Source: Podocnemis expansa (lineage: Eukaryota; Chordata; Testudines; Podocnemididae). From it: DNA of 64,000 nucleotides. The translations under genes were made by a program, and so were the position numbers. Position 1 is the stretch's first letter. The number at the start of each line of letters is the position of its first letter. The notes under the pieces were generated by a model. It saw only the letters and a program-made list of their open reading frames with translations. It did no database searches and was not told where the DNA came from. Shown one piece after another: positions 40,420 to 53,208 of this stretch. Location of the stretch: contig ML681989.1 of NCBI GenBank assembly GCA_007922195.1, positions 46,952,177 to 47,016,176 of the forward strand. The letters run 5' to 3'.

Positions 40420-42147
40420 GGGTGCCTCTACACTTATTAGTTATTTCAAATTAAGGAGTCCTAATTCGAAATAATCTACTCCCCAGCGATGGAGGCATTT
40501 TATTAAGTCGAATTATGCATTTCCCTAATTCAAAATAAATTCTAATTCAGATTAATGAAACCTCCTTTTACATTGAGTTAATTCTTAATTTGAAGATAGC
40601 ACTTAGAACTAACCCTAGTTTAGCTGGGGACTAGGGTTATTTTGAATTAAATGGACTTCCTTGCTGGGGACAAGGGACCCCTGTGTGACTCCCTAGCAAA
40701 ACAGAGCCTCGCGTGGCTCCCTTTTTCTGTACAGCCACATGTAACACCCGTGGCTGCCTTCTCCCCAGACCTGCGGCTCCTGGCAAGAACAGAGTTGCCC
40801 TTCCTCTCTAGCACAGCTCCCTTCTGCTGGGAAGCTGGTTTCTCAGGAAATGGCAACCACGGAGAAGCCACTCCTGTGCTTCCCTGTCCAGGGGGGCCCC
40901 CCCTGGACAGGAGAGCCCTGAGAAGTGGCTGCTGCAACTCCTCAGGGACAGAGGAGCCTCCGAGGCTCCCGAGGAAGAGAGCTGCCAGTGCTCTCTTCCT
41001 TGGGGCTCCCCTCTCCTGGGAGCAGCTGGCAGCTGTCTTCCTTGGTACTCCCCATACAGAGGAGTCCCAGAGGTTCCCCTGTCCCAGGAGCACTACTGAA
41101 GACAGCCGCCAATTCTCCCTGGATAGGGGATCCCCTGGCTGGCAGGATGCTTTCACCGCTGGCCAGCAGGATCCCTCGGCAGGGCACTTTCCCCACCACA
41201 GAGTGCCTATCCCACCGACCAGTGGCACCTCAGATTCGGCTCGTCCCTGACTGTTTGCAAGCAGACAGGGCCAGAGTCAACTACCAGCCCTCACCACCTG
41301 CAGAAAGAGGTTGGGAGCTTGATTTGACCCCCAGCCCCTCCCTGCAGGCTGTGAGGCCTACGTGCCAGCTGGGAGCCCAATCTAGCTGCCAGATGCTTGC
41401 ACCGAGGCCCGGCAGCTGGGAGCTTGGTCAATTTCACAGGCTTGTAGTCTAGTATAGCCCCCGCAGCCTGCAGAGAAGGGTTGGGGGCCAGATCAGGCAT
41501 GCCAGTCAATAAGGAAGGCACTCCGTGAGGGATCCTGCCAGCCCTGTGGGGAAGGCACACTGCCGGCCAGGGTCTCCCCTACTCGGGAGCTCTGGCGGCT
41601 GTCTTCACTGGTGCTCCCTGGACAGGGGAGCCCTAGGGAAGAGAGCGCCAATGTCTCTCTTCCCCAGGAGACCCAGAGGCTCCCCTGTCCAGGGAGTGCT
41701 GATGCCTCTTTTCCATGGCATTCCCCAGACAGGGGAGCCCCAGCAACTGCTTCTTCAGGACTTCCTGCACAGGGAAGCCCCAGCAGCTGTTTTGCCGGGG
41801 CTCCCTTCTCCCTGTGGAGCCCCAGCAGCTCCCTTCTTGCCGGGGAGCTGCACCTGGAAGAAGGGAGTTGAGGTTCCCTGCTTGCCAGGGAGCCAGGACT
41901 CCCCTTGTCACTGGGAGCCATGGCTCCCCTAGTTGAGGACTTGCAGCTCCAAAGGAGCCATGGCTCTCCCAGTTTGAATTAGAGAGTCTAATGCAGACTC
42001 TAACTGAAATTAATACAGCCTACTTTAATTTGAACTAAGAGTTTAGTGACGACTCTCTAGTTCGAATTAATAACTTCAATTTAAAATCAAAGTAGTTATT
42101 TCAAATTAACTAATGTACAAAATAACTCTGCAAGTGTAGACATAGCC
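40420..42147. mobile_element. 1.7-kb Harbinger-type foldback element
   Basis: Ends GGGTGCCTCTACACTT and AAGTGTAGACATAGCC, with AGT duplicated on both sides (40417-40419, 42148-42150). Outer about 200 bp on each side are AT-rich TTCGAATTAA palindromes. The inner parts are GC-rich arms (about 40660-41230 and 41510-41945) that are inverted copies of each other, for example GAAGACAGCCGCC (41098-41110) against GGCGGCTGTCTTC (41594-41606), and GGCAGGATCCCTC-type blocks. A spacer of about 280 bp separates them. Long open frames on both strands come from GC-rich reiterated CCCTGTCCAGGGAG motifs and have no recognisable domain. Confidence 0.85.
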
Positions 42148-42150
42148 AGT

Positions 42151-45100
42151 GTCTTATAACATTCACCTAACAATCAGATTCACTTCATGCACACGTTGCA
42201 CATTCAGAAAAAGATAGCCACGAGCCCTTCAACTCTATTTTCCCACTCCTTCCTCCTCCACTTAACAGTCATCATCTATTTTTGACAGAGTCTACAAATG
42301 GTACACTGCATCACTAGGTGCTATCCTTTTCCTTGTAAGGCTACTAATAAGCAAGCTTTCACTAACTTTTCTCAATCATATCAGAAGTGGTAAAGATAAA
42401 GAGAAATTTGCAATCATCAGTACAGTGAATAAAAATTTATAGAAAAAAATTTTTAAATCTCAAAAGAAATTCTGAATAGAATCAAATAGGAAATTTCAGT
42501 GAGTGCATTGTTTAGGGAAATTAGAACATTACAAAATGCCTTTTCATTTCTAAATGCCAGTACTTTTTAAGAGTTTTATTAATCATTGGTCTTTCTATTT
42601 TCAGGTCTGTTTTATTAATCATCGGTCTTTCTATTAAACATTACCTGAAAAATTCAAAATGGTTTGAAACCAGCAAAAAAAAAAAAAAGCTGTGTGAGGA
42701 ATTTTTCCATGTAGTTAGCTTCTCAATTGATTTGTGGTGTTTACTGATGAGCAGTCTCCACTGTCCATTTGGGCATATAGCTCAAATCTCCTGCCAACTT
42801 GGTAACACCAATAAAGCAAAGATACGTTTGATCTGATAGGCCTCCTTCCCATGCCAGCCCATGTGTTGTTTTAATGGAACAGTCACATCAAAGATGTCAA
42901 AGACCAGCAGGGAAAATTAATTAATCCTGTTACTATTATTTTAAAGGCGTTAGCATCAGAGAAAGTCAGTTGGTTGGAACATGTTCCCAAACTTGTTCCC
43001 CTCCGAGCTACGTGTATGTGCTGTAGGTAAATATTATTCTACAAAAATTAGCACAGATTCTTAATGAAGCAATATAAGAAAACATGCACCAAAGATGAGA
43101 CCGATGGCAGTTGTTAATTTGTGCCATTTATAAGTGAGCAGCTTTTTAAACCCTTTAAAATGGAAACATGACCTAAAGAGACCCTGGCTACTCATCTGAG
43201 ACCTGACAAAGGCAGCGGGGAATGGGTGGGGGACACCATGGCCAGGACAGTGTGGGGACCAGAGAACTGCAGGGCCAGCGGTAATCGTCCCTTGGCCCTT
43301 GCCCCCAAGGACAGCCCTGAAGACAGTGCTGGCATATCTCAGAGAAGTGTGCTTAAGTGGCTAAAAGACTGGTAATCTTAGTGACTTGGGTACCCTGAGA
43401 ACAGTCACAGCGAACCTTAGAAATTAAAGGATTAAGCCACTATGGTATTGCTCCAGTTGCATGTTGTTCATATGACTCCAGTGAAGTTAACCAAACTGTA
43501 CTAACATAAAACCGGATTAGTGCAATGATCAATCAGGCCCAACATGGTTTTCCCCACCTGCCAAATCTAAAACTTCCAGTGTGTTATTTCACTGGGTTTT
43601 AATATTCAAGAAGAAAGAAAGAAAACTGCGCTTCTGTTTTTGTGAAAGGATTGCAGCCATGTCCACATGCTAGTTGGGAAGTGGAAAGAAGGGAAGTTCA
43701 TTTCAGTTCCACACTCTTGCTTCCAGCTGAGCTTGCCAAAAGTTCTTCAGCCAAGGTTATGCAGAGCTCCAGGTCCATTGCTGAGGACACAGCAGAAAGA
43801 GGACAGGCTGGGTTTTGGGGCTAGGTAGTGCCATCCCAAATCTGCAGGGTAATACTATTCAAATAACGGCAGACAGGGGAGTACTGAAATGCAGTAATAT
43901 CTGGAAGAATCCTTGCTGCACATGTGGAAGCCATTCTGCCAGAGATGGCAAGGGCCTTCAGTCAGAAGTCCTGTCTCCCTCTTCTGACTATTACAGTCCC
44001 TCAGGTGTTGGAGACTGAACTCCTGGCAATGTACATGGGGTATGTGGATGTTCAAGCCACATGCTTCCCAGTATAGAAATTAAGAGAAATTGCCGAGTGC
44101 AACTTGGAGCATTTCCTCTCCTCATCGTTAGTTATACTCAGATAGAGAAGAAAAAGGGGCCAGGCACAGTCCCTGTCTATTGAGAGAATTCAATGCACCT
44201 TTGAATATCTTTTACATTACTGTAAATTTGAAGACACAGGAACAAGAGGGAGAACTAGGGATGCTGACGCAGCCCCTGGCTTGAAGTGGTTTTCATCATA
44301 TCCAGGATTTACTGTTTGTATCAGTGGCTCTCAGCAAGCCAACTATACAAGCTGTTCTGCTACCTCTGTTTTAAGTGAACCATTAGCTCACTTTTAAAGA
44401 GCCAAAATACTCAGTTAGCAAAGAATCTGAAATTAAATGACTAATATCAGTACAAACCAACTTAAAAGGGGAAATTGCTGTGTTCCAGTGCACAAATGCA
44501 TCACAAGACAAATCAGTATAACTAATCTGCTAACAAAGGTATGCCACAGGATATACTAAGTTTATGGCAGTCATTGGCTGAAAGAAAAGTTATAAGACAC
44601 ACAGAATATATGATAGATTGAAGAAAAATCAGTATGACTAGCATGAAAATTAAAGCACATGGACAGGGGTGAGTTCTGCATTCCTTGCACATCCTGAACT
44701 TTTATTCATTTAAATAGTTCTGAGCATTCAAGGAATACAGAATCAGGCCCATAGCACAGAATGAAGAGAATGTGAAAAGATTTCTGCAGTATCATTGCAT
44801 TTTTGACTTTTGACTCCAAATGACTGGTTTTTGTTTGTATTTTTTTAATCAGAGGGAATCAATAAATGTTGCCCTTAATTTCCGATCTGCTTTGGATGAA
44901 CTGAGTTCCTTTATCATTTACAGGAATAATATATTTTTTAATCTTTAAAACTTTATGTTCTTATGAGATTGCACTGGAACCATAGCCCACTGTCAGAACC
45001 GGTGTTGATGGTTTTGCACTAACTCTCTAGTGTTGTGTTGACTGGAGGTGGTGTATGCAGAACAGATGTCTAACATAATCCGTTCATTTTAAAACTAACC

Positions 45101-45355
45101 TGGTAGGGTTATTGATCACTTGTTCGGTGCTTCAATACAAATGCACTACTTTGTTTAAAAGCTGTCTTAAGTACAAGAATGTAGTGGGTAAATAAACACC
45201 ATCTTATATGGGGCCCTTAAGTATCACTAAGCAATAGATAATTGAGTTCTATTTCTGAACAGACATAAACAAAATTTAAAGGAACATTAGTCCATATTTT
45301 TAGTTACAATAAACGTCTTTATAATGCTTTGGCAGTGTAGGATGGCATCAAGGCA
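42151..45355. other. Intergenic DNA, no gene recognised
   Basis: AT-rich with a poly-A tract at 42676-42688 and the short duplication listed separately. No other structure recognised. Confidence 0.55.
42574..42635 (+). repeat. Short tandem duplication
   Basis: A 26-bp segment TTTTATTAATCATTGGTCTT... at 42574-42599 is repeated at 42610-42635 with one mismatch, 36 bp apart. Confidence 0.9.
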
Positions 45356-45360
45356 CCTGA

Positions 45361-45848
45361 GGCTCTGTCGACACTTGCAGCAGCATTTAGAGTACAAATG
45401 CTATACCTTGCCCCAGCATGGGTATAAATAGCAGTGTGGATAGTAAAACACTGCTTAGATAAGTAGAGAAGAGCACGTCAGAGCTTTAGTTAATGTTAGG
45501 CAACTGCTGAAGCCTTCCCCCAGTCAGAGCCTTTCATTGCCTCATGTTAATGTTTATTAAGTCAACTTCTAATGTGTCCCTTGGCTTAAGTCAACTTTAT
45601 AAAGTTGACTTAAAAGGCTCTATTGCACTAAGTCAACTTTATTAAGTCAACTTTAATGGGCATATTGCAGTAAGTTGCCTTAATAATGTCGATTTAACCC
45701 TTAAAGTTGATTTTTAAGGGCACGAGTTGTTAAGTCAAATTAAGCAAGTGCTTAAGTCGACTCAATGAACTCCAAATGTGCCTAGGGAATTGCTTAAGTT
45801 GACTTAAGCCTCTTATAAGTTGACTTAAACCCCTAGCGTAAACATACC
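45361..45848. mobile_element. Harbinger-type MITE (AAGTTGACTTAA subfamily), 488 bp
   Basis: Ends GGCTCTGTCGACACTT and CTAGCGTAAACATACC resemble the GGCTATGTCTACACT terminus. The right half is built of repeated TTAAGTCAACTT / AAGTTGACTTAA palindromes. Flanking 3-mers do not match. Confidence 0.75.
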
Positions 45849-45854
45849 TATGGT

Positions 45855-47345
45855 CTGTGAAAGCTACACATACCCTACATCCCATCACTTGTGTAGACAA
45901 GCCGTTAATAGAAAAGGGAATCATGTTCTGAGTGTTCTGTGAATGATAGTTGCTTTGGGCTTTGGGGAAAAGATTCTTAATTACCAAAGCTAGTAGGAAA
46001 TAACTGAACATTTATGCCTCAGTTCATCAAGTTTTTTGAAAGGACATGCTTAAATTTAAGAACAAGCAATGCCAGGCAAGTTAGTGGACTATTTACATGC
46101 TTAAAGTTTGATATAGCCTTAAGTTACTTGATTAACTCTAAGGCATCAGAAAAGTGCAGGTTGCCCTTGCAGGAAACAATGTACAGAGTAGCAAAAAAAA
46201 AAAAAAGGTAGAACTTCAGAATTTAGCCTTATCATCACAGTGAAAATAAGCATTAATTTCAAAGCATTTTTTCCATAATTGCTGATTTACCATTCTTAAG
46301 GATGATGTAGTATCTACCATGGGGACCTAAAGTGATCCCAAGTTTTTAATTTATGAAGTCTTGTAAAGATTTGAAGTTTCATTTTTTAAAAAATAAATAA
46401 CCCTTTTATATCCTATGAGGCTTGGAATGAAATCCAAGATGTCTGTGTAGTAATTATCTTAACACTTTATTGCTCTATGAACAACTTTAGGTTAATGCTG
46501 ATATTTCTGCTTAGCACATAAGCATCAAATGGTGCTGTGTATGAACAAAGGTACGTGGGCATTATAAACTAGCATCTTCCTATTGACTTGGAGGGACTTC
46601 ATGTCTTTGGCTCCAAAACTATGTAAATTAAAGTGTGTCATATTAAATGTATCTACTGTGTCAACTCCAACTGAAGCAAAAGATGGGGTGTTTCAAAGTA
46701 TATTTGGTTTTTTTAAATTATTTTGTTTGTTTAAAAATGTCTTTCACTTTGTAACTGTAGTGATTAATTTTGCTTAAGACTCTTAAGGAGATGGCTTAGG
46801 GACAGTTCTGTGCACTGATCTGAGGGAGACATGCTATTTCCTGGTCTTTTAGCTCTACCTAGTAGGGAGACTCACTCAGACCCTTTGTGAAAGAAGGTAT
46901 TGTAACAATACTTCACAGTGTGGAAGGGGGCTGTTGTTACCACTGGAAGTGGCCATGGGATATGAATGTGGTTGCTGATAGATGTCTAAGAAAGAGAAAA
47001 ATAATCTTTCCATCTGACACAAGAGTTCAGTTTATCTCCTATGACTTCCACTCTAGACAACTCCACTTATGTGTTTTAATTGACTGTGTTCATTTGTGTT
47101 TGGCTGATATTATGTTTTATTTGCATTTGATGTATAAATAAAATAAGGGATTGCTTAAGAGTAGTCATTAGGGTAAATGGATACTGAATCAATCCTGTAA
47201 TCATAAAGGTCTTGGTTTCCAAATTCTAGAATAGATTAGGAAATGCTGGAAGGTGAAGTTTCAGTAAAAAAACGGGAATTTCAAGGGCAAGGGGATGTTT
47301 CTTTCCAAGCAGCATGGTGTCTGTGTGAATATTCTCTCTTTCAGC
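45855..47345. other. Intergenic DNA, no gene recognised
   Basis: AT-rich, with a poly-A tract near 46193-46206. Confidence 0.55.
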
Positions 47346-47350
47346 AACAT

Positions 47351-47705
47351 GAATATGTCTACATTAGGGGCTTAAGTTGACTTAAGCAGCTTCCTAGGCA
47401 GCTTGGGAGTTCATTAATTCAACTTAGCTCTTGCTTAAGTCAACTTTAAAACTCCTGCCCTTAAAGTTGACTTTATTAAGTCANNNNNNNNNNAGTCGAC
47501 CTGAGCCAGGGGACACATTTAAAGTTGACTTAATAAAGTCTTTATTAAGTTGACTTTAAATGTGCCCCACCCTCTGCTTAAGTCGACTTTATAAAGTCAA
47601 TTTAAACAAATGGGGCCTCACTAAGTTGACTTAATGAAGTTGACTTTAAGTAGACCTTATTAAATTGAAGTTTACTTAACTGAGCCCTGTAGTGTAGACA
47701 TAGCC
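47351..47705. mobile_element. Harbinger-type MITE (AAGTTGACTTAA subfamily), 355 bp, with 3-bp target duplication
   Basis: Ends GAATATGTCTACATTAG and GTAGTGTAGACATAGCC, CAT duplicated at 47348-47350 and 47706-47708. Interior is tandem and inverted AAGTTGACTTTATTAAGTC modules. Same length class as 57250-57603. A 10-N gap lies at 47484-47493. Confidence 0.92.
47484..47493. other. Assembly gap of 10 N
   Basis: Run of N inside the palindromic core of a MITE. Confidence 0.99.
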
Positions 47706-48119
47706 CATGTTAGCAAAAGTAAGTTACTCCCTCTTAAAAAGGATATGGACAATATGGCTTACTGCCAGCTGGATATACCAATGGGGGAAGTCTGAAAGTC
47801 AGGGAAGGTAACAGGAAGAACTCCGAAAGAGAAGAAAAAGATCCTTAACTGTGGGAATTGGAGGCAAAAGACATCCATCTATTAAGTCTAAAGGATGAAG
47901 AAGAACCTGAACAGAAGCTGAACAGAGAAATAAATAAAACTCCAGGGCTGTCTACAAAGTAAGAAATAAGGCAAGACTTATAGCTATCTCCCTAACATGC
48001 TAGAGACAGCAGCAAAACTTAAAGGCACAGGAACTGTTAGCATTTCAAAACAAATTGCAGCAAGAAAACCCATATTCCAAAGGTCTGCATCAGAATATTC
48101 AGTTGTAGAAACTCATATG

Positions 48120-48960
48120 GCTGGGTTAGCCAGATCCAAAGATTCGAAAAATTCTAGATGATTTTCAGTTTAATAGACAAGTTAGAAGAATACCAGACAA
48201 GTGCCCTAATACTGGCCTTTGTCCATGTGGCAGGTGATATTCTACCTTTGTTACTTTTCACTGAAATGGAAAAGATAGATTACACCCTGGTGTACAAGAC
48301 ATTTGATACCTGTTTTATAAGTAGGCATTATGTTATATTGAAAAGGAGCAAATTTAATAGGAAGTGGCAGGAATGAGAGGAAACAGCTGAAGTTTTTATA
48401 ACAGCAATTCACAGTCTTGCTGAACACTGCAAATAGGGGGGCCTAAAAAAGAACTAATAAGAGACAGAACAGCTGTACACATAAGAGATGAATAAGTTGT
48501 GCAAGCATCTTCAATAAACCCAGATCTGATACTAGTGAAATCTATAACTCACGTCAGAGTGCAAAAAACCATAAAGAAACAGTACTACTATTTATATGCT
48601 GGCAGCAGGAGGCACTATATCAGATAACACTGATATAGTAAAAGATGAAACAAAATGAAAGGACCAATGGGACTAAGTGCATAACATAAGAATGATCCAG
48701 AACTAAAAAAGTTGGAGGAAAAAGTCTTTATAAAAGGGAAAGACAAAGAAATAAAAACAAATATACCTGTGGGAGATATGGCAAGAAACCCAACCACATC
48801 TAGAAGCAATGTAGAGCAAACAGGGCAATGTGTAGGACATGGCACAAAAAAAAAAGAACATCTATAATGGGCTGCAGGTCACTGAGAACTCCAGGCAGGA
48901 GTGCTATCATCAAGGATGATTACTTGTTTCTTTGACAGATAGCCTCACAAAAGAAGAAAA
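48120..48960 (+). pseudogene. Ty3/Gypsy retrotransposon gag remnant
   Basis: The frame 48158-48376 and its continuation read as the Gypsy gag capsid region: DKLEEYQTSALILAFVHVAGD, then a YTLVYKTFDTCF segment, then KFNRKWQE. Beyond the stop in the same frame come EETAEVFITAIHSLAEHC and a LIRDRTAVHIRDE block. This matches the order EEGE-type motif, AEHC, IRDR seen in vertebrate Gypsy gag. Around 48765-48860 a cysteine-containing CGRYGKKPNHI..KQC stretch resembles a zinc knuckle. Several in-frame stops are present; no protease, RT or integrase follows because a MITE begins at about 48970. LTRs were not found. Confidence 0.75.
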
Positions 48961-48969
48961 GCAGGGGGA

Positions 48970-49172
48970 GGGACTTTCACATAAACAAATCTAAGTGGTG
49001 AGTCGTTTCGAAATAACTGTTGTCCGGAATTGTTATTTTGATTCCGGCTTTTCTCCTTATTTCGAAGTGACTTTTTTGCTAATTCAAAATAAGTCACTTT
49101 GAAATAAGGCGTTATTTCTATACAAGTTGTTTCAGAACAACCATATCGAAATAACCCCCTGTGTGTGAACAC
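48970..49172. mobile_element. Harbinger-type MITE (TTCGAAATAA subfamily), left-truncated
   Basis: Right part TATCGAAATAACCCCCTGTG..TGTGAACACAACC matches the right end at 50098-50132. The left TIR is absent; the element is wedged between the Gypsy remnant and the CR1 3' end. Confidence 0.7.
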
Positions 49173-49174
49173 AA

Positions 49175-49841
49175 CCATAGACACTAAGGTCAGAAGGGAC
49201 CAATATGATCATCTAGTCTGACCTCCCGCACACTGCAGGCCACAAAACTTCACCCACCTACTCCTACAATGAATCTCAAACCCATAACTGAGCTATTAAA
49301 GTCCTCAAATCATGATTTAAAGACTTTAATACAGAGAATCAACCAGCAAGTGAGCCATGCCCAATGCTACAAAGGAAGGCAAAAAAAACCCAGGGTCCAA
49401 GCCAATCTGCCCTGAGGGAAAATTCCTTCCTGACCCCAAATATGGCAATCAGGTAAACCCTGAGCATGAGGGCAAGTCTGCAACAGCCAGGTCAAGAAGA
49501 ACTTCTCTGTAATAACTCAGAACCCACTCCATCTAATGCCCCTTCCCAGGTCACTATTATACCCATCACCAGTAGTAAAAGACAGACAATGTCCAAGCTA
49601 CATTGTACAGCATATCATTCCCGCCATAAACTTATCAAGCTCAGTTTTGAACGCACCTAAGGTTTTTGCCCCCACCACTTCCCTTGGTTGACTATTCCAG
49701 AACTTTACTCCTCTGATGGTTAGGAATTTGCATCTAATTTCAAGCCTAAATTTTCTGAAGGACAGCTTGTATCCCTTTGTTCTTGTGTCCACATTGGCGC
49801 TGTATTCAAATAATTCCTTTCCCTCCCTTGTATTTATCCAT
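49175..49841 (-). mobile_element. CR1 LINE 3' region (3' end and C-terminal fragment)
   Basis: The reverse complement of this segment ends in CR1-type 3' sequence: the plus strand begins AGACACTAAGGTCAGAAGGG and GATCATCTAGTCTGACCTCC, the hallmark of CR1 3' ends in turtles. It continues the RT-containing part above the MITE at 49842-50132. Confidence 0.88.
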
Positions 49842-50132
49842 CTAACGGCGTTGTTTCAAAACAAGTTAAACCTCATGCAGGGACGAAACAACGTTGTTTC
49901 GAAACGATTGTTTTGAAACAACGCCGTGCAAACATGTTGTTCTGAAACAACGGTGACTTGTTTTGAAATAAATGTTGCCTGAACCTGCTATTTCGCTTTG
50001 AGCTTTTTTCCTTAATTCGAATTAACAAACTGTTAATTCGAATTAAGTTATTTTGAAATAAGGCGTTATTTCAATACAAGTTGTTTCGAAACAACCGTAT
50101 CGAAATAACCCCCTGTGTGTGAACACAGCCAT
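49842..50132. mobile_element. Harbinger-type MITE inserted in the CR1 element
   Basis: Palindromic GTTGTTTCGAAACGATTGTT and TTAATTCGAATTAAG-like modules, right end TGTGTGTGAACACAGCC. CR1 sequence resumes at ATAGGGAAGATTTTCCATTC. The exact left border and target duplication are unclear. Confidence 0.8.
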
Positions 50133-51655
50133 AGGGAAGATTTTCCATTCCACGAATCATCCTTGTAGCCCTTCTTTCCACCTGTTCCAGTTTGACTTCA
50201 TCTTTCTTAAACATGGGTGACCAGAACTGTACACAATACTCCAAGTGAGGTCGCACCAGTGCCTCGTATAATGGTACTAACACCTCCCTATCTCTACTGG
50301 AAATACCCCTTCTGATGCACCCCAGGACTGCATTAGATTTTTTCACTGCCACATCGCTTTGGCTACTCATTGTCATTCTGTGATCAACCAGTACGCCCAG
50401 GACCTTCTCCTCCCCCGTCACTTCCAGCTGATGCATTCCCAACTTATAAGAAAAATTCCTGTTTATTTGTCTCTAAGTGCATGACCTTGCACTTCCCATT
50501 GTTGAATTTCATCCTATTTCTAATGCTCCACTTTACAAGGTCATCCAAATCATTCTGCATGCTATCCTGATCTTCCTCTGTATTAGCAATACATCCCAGC
50601 TTGGTGTCGTCTGCAAACTTAATTAGCACATTCCCACTTTTTGTGACAAGGTCAGTAACAAAAAAGGTTAAATAAGATGGGTCCCAGGACTGATCCTTGG
50701 GGAACTCCACTAGTAACCTCCTTACAGCTAGACAGTTCACCTTGCAGTATGACCCTCTGTAATCTCCCTTGTAACCACTTCTTTATCCACCTTTCTATTT
50801 TCATATTAATCCCCATCTTTTCTAATTTAACTACTAATTCCCTGTGTGGAACTGTATCAAACGCCTTACTGAAATCTAAGTAAATTAGGTCCACCACATT
50901 CCCTTTATCCAAAAAATCTGTTATCCTCTCAAAAAAGGAGATCAGGTTGGTCTGGCATGATCTACCTTTGTAAAGCCATGTTGTATTTTGTCGCAGTTAC
51001 CATTCTCCTCAATATCCTTAAGTACCTTCTCCTTCAAAATTTTCTCCAAGACCTTGCATACTGCTGAGGTCTAACTAACAGGTCTGTAGTTACCTGGATC
51101 CCTTTTACTCCCTTTCTTGAAAATAGGGACTACATTAGCAATTCTCCAGTCATAAGGCACAATCCCTGTGTTCACCAATACTTTAAAAATCCTTGCTAAA
51201 AGGCTGGCAGTTTCATGTGTGAGTTCCTTCAATATTCTTGGATGGAGATTATCCGGACCCCCTGATTTAGTTCCATTAAGCAGCTTAAGCTTGGCTTTCA
51301 CCTCAGATATGGTAATTTCCACTTCTACATTCTCATTCCTATTAGCTGCCCAACCTCTGTCCCCAATCTCACCATCCCCTCATTAAAGACAGAGGCAAAG
51401 TACTTATTTAGATATTCAGCCATGCCTAGATTATCCCTGATCTCTAACCCATCCTCAGTGTATAATGGTCCAACTTCATCCTTCTGTGTTTTCTTTCTAT
51501 TTATATGGCTGAAGAACCTTTTACTATTGGTTTTGATTCCCTTTGCAAGGTCTAACTCCGCCTGGCTTTTGGCCTTCCTCACTTGATCCCTAGATGCTCT
51601 GACCTCTAAAAGGTAGCCCTCCTTTCCTATCCCTCCCATCTTCCACTGACTATTT
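50133..51655 (-). pseudogene. CR1 LINE reverse transcriptase (decayed)
   Basis: Minus-strand frames in order: 51639-51325 (endonuclease-RT linker, ending in an NKYFASVFNE segment), 51322-51071 (RT entry: LNGTKSGGPDNLHPRILKEL, VPIFKKGS, NYRPVS), 50912-50652 (VDLIYLDFSKAFDTVPH and GVPQGSVLGPILFNL), 50740-50444 with the catalytic FADD at about 50617-50606 (variant of YADD), and 50442-50071 (EYCVQFWSP, the C-terminal CR1 motif). Frames change between these blocks and a gap in the reading frame lies near 50950-51070, so it is dead. 5'-truncated at about 51655, as usual for CR1. Confidence 0.95.
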
Positions 51656-52267
51656 ATAGCCAGCCAAGTTGGTGCTATTACACACCTCCTAAGAACCCCT
51701 GCCCTAGGGGGTGCCCATCAACTCGGGAACCTCCTTTCAGGCTCATTGACAGCTTCAAGTTCAGGGCTGAGTTCAAGTGGCTCAGCAGGCACAGGCAGTG
51801 CTTTCTACCATCCCAGAGTGCTGCAAAGGCCAGTGGTTTGAGGGTAGTGTCCCTGAAAGGCCATGAATGAACTGGAGCTGTTGAAATAAATGGAGGAGGC
51901 CTACCTCCACCTTCTAGACCATCCCTTATATTTACTAATCTTTGGGTGGCCGCACACACCTGCTTCGGTTCCTCTTGAGGCACACAAGGAAAAAACAGGC
52001 ACACTCCATAAATACCAGAAGGTATAGTGCCCCCGTCAGCCCTTCCCGAGGTAGACTGGGGGGTGTTCTTCCAAGTACTTTCCCTGTACTGGGAGATGTG
52101 CACACCTTTCCTGTAAAATCTTAACTCTGGCTCTCACACATCTTGAGCCAGACATCTAAACCGTCCCTCTCTCTAGAAAGGGCCTGACTTCCTGTTCCCT
52201 CCTCACCAGAGCGCGCTGGTGCTCCCCCTCCACATGCTGGGGTATAGTGTCCCACTCCCCCTTATTC

Positions 52268-52306
52268 ACCTGTTCGTGTCACTCTCTCTCTCTCTCTCTC
52301 TCTCTT
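52268..52306 (+). repeat. (CT)n microsatellite
   Basis: About 17 CT units between CACTCTCT and TTTATATC. Confidence 0.9.
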
Positions 52307-53208
52307 TATATCGAACTATCTTCAATAAGAGGATCTAAGGTACATTTTTCTGGTTTGGTGGAGTCTTACAACCCTTCCGGCCCCATAAGGCAGGTCAACC
52401 TGGCCTTGTTCTGCCTAGTGCCAGATGGTGATGTCGATGCCCAGTTACTAGATGTAGGCATCTTGGGTTAGCTGCTTATGATTCCCATTGGGCGGGCACA
52501 CCCCCCGCCCCCGTATTCAACTCCCATCAGCTGGTCAATAACTCTCTTGGTGAACATGATGAGAAGGCCCCACCATGATGGAGCCTCTGGCCTGGTACTC
52601 CCCACCTTTCCCCATCAATAAGGGGGGGAAAGGGCCACCCTAATGCCAAAAGGAAGTGGTCCCTCTTCCTCTACTACTGCAGCCCACTCTCTGGGGGAGT
52701 CGTGAGATTTGTTACCTGGAAATCAGAGATTTTGGTTCCCAGGACCCTGCCCCATTCTCCCCCAGGGCAAGGCAGCATGTCTCTAGAGGGGTTCTAAGCC
52801 CTCTTAATCAGTGCTATGGGTGCTAACGCACCCCGGATCCTAAACCCACCAATAGGACAAACCCACTATCAATTCGGGTTGTCTCTCTCTCTTTCTATTT
52901 TCACAGAGGTCCTGAAAGATTTTGGGACCACCCCTGTCCCCCTTCCCATGTTGGATGGATTCCATCCTCCATTGGCTATCAGTTTACCCGATACTGACCC
53001 AGGGATCGATTCGGTATGTTCAGCACGAGTCTGAGCCCAAAAGTCACGTTTCCCTGGGGGTCTCTGCCTACTGGGTGTCTTCTCAAGAGTTCACTTCCCA
53101 GAAGACAACCATATCACCATGGTTACCCCTCATGACAGCTCCAGGGTTTTCTCTCGGGAGTCCCATCGTGTACAAATCCCCCTTTTCCCCTCCAACCAAA
53201 CAGCCTCC

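Noticed and set aside
40651..41921. Long open frames on both strands (up to 199 codons)
   Set aside because: They overlap each other in several frames, are rich in G/C-driven residues, repeat the same motifs, and lie inside an inverted-repeat MITE. This is compositional, not a gene.
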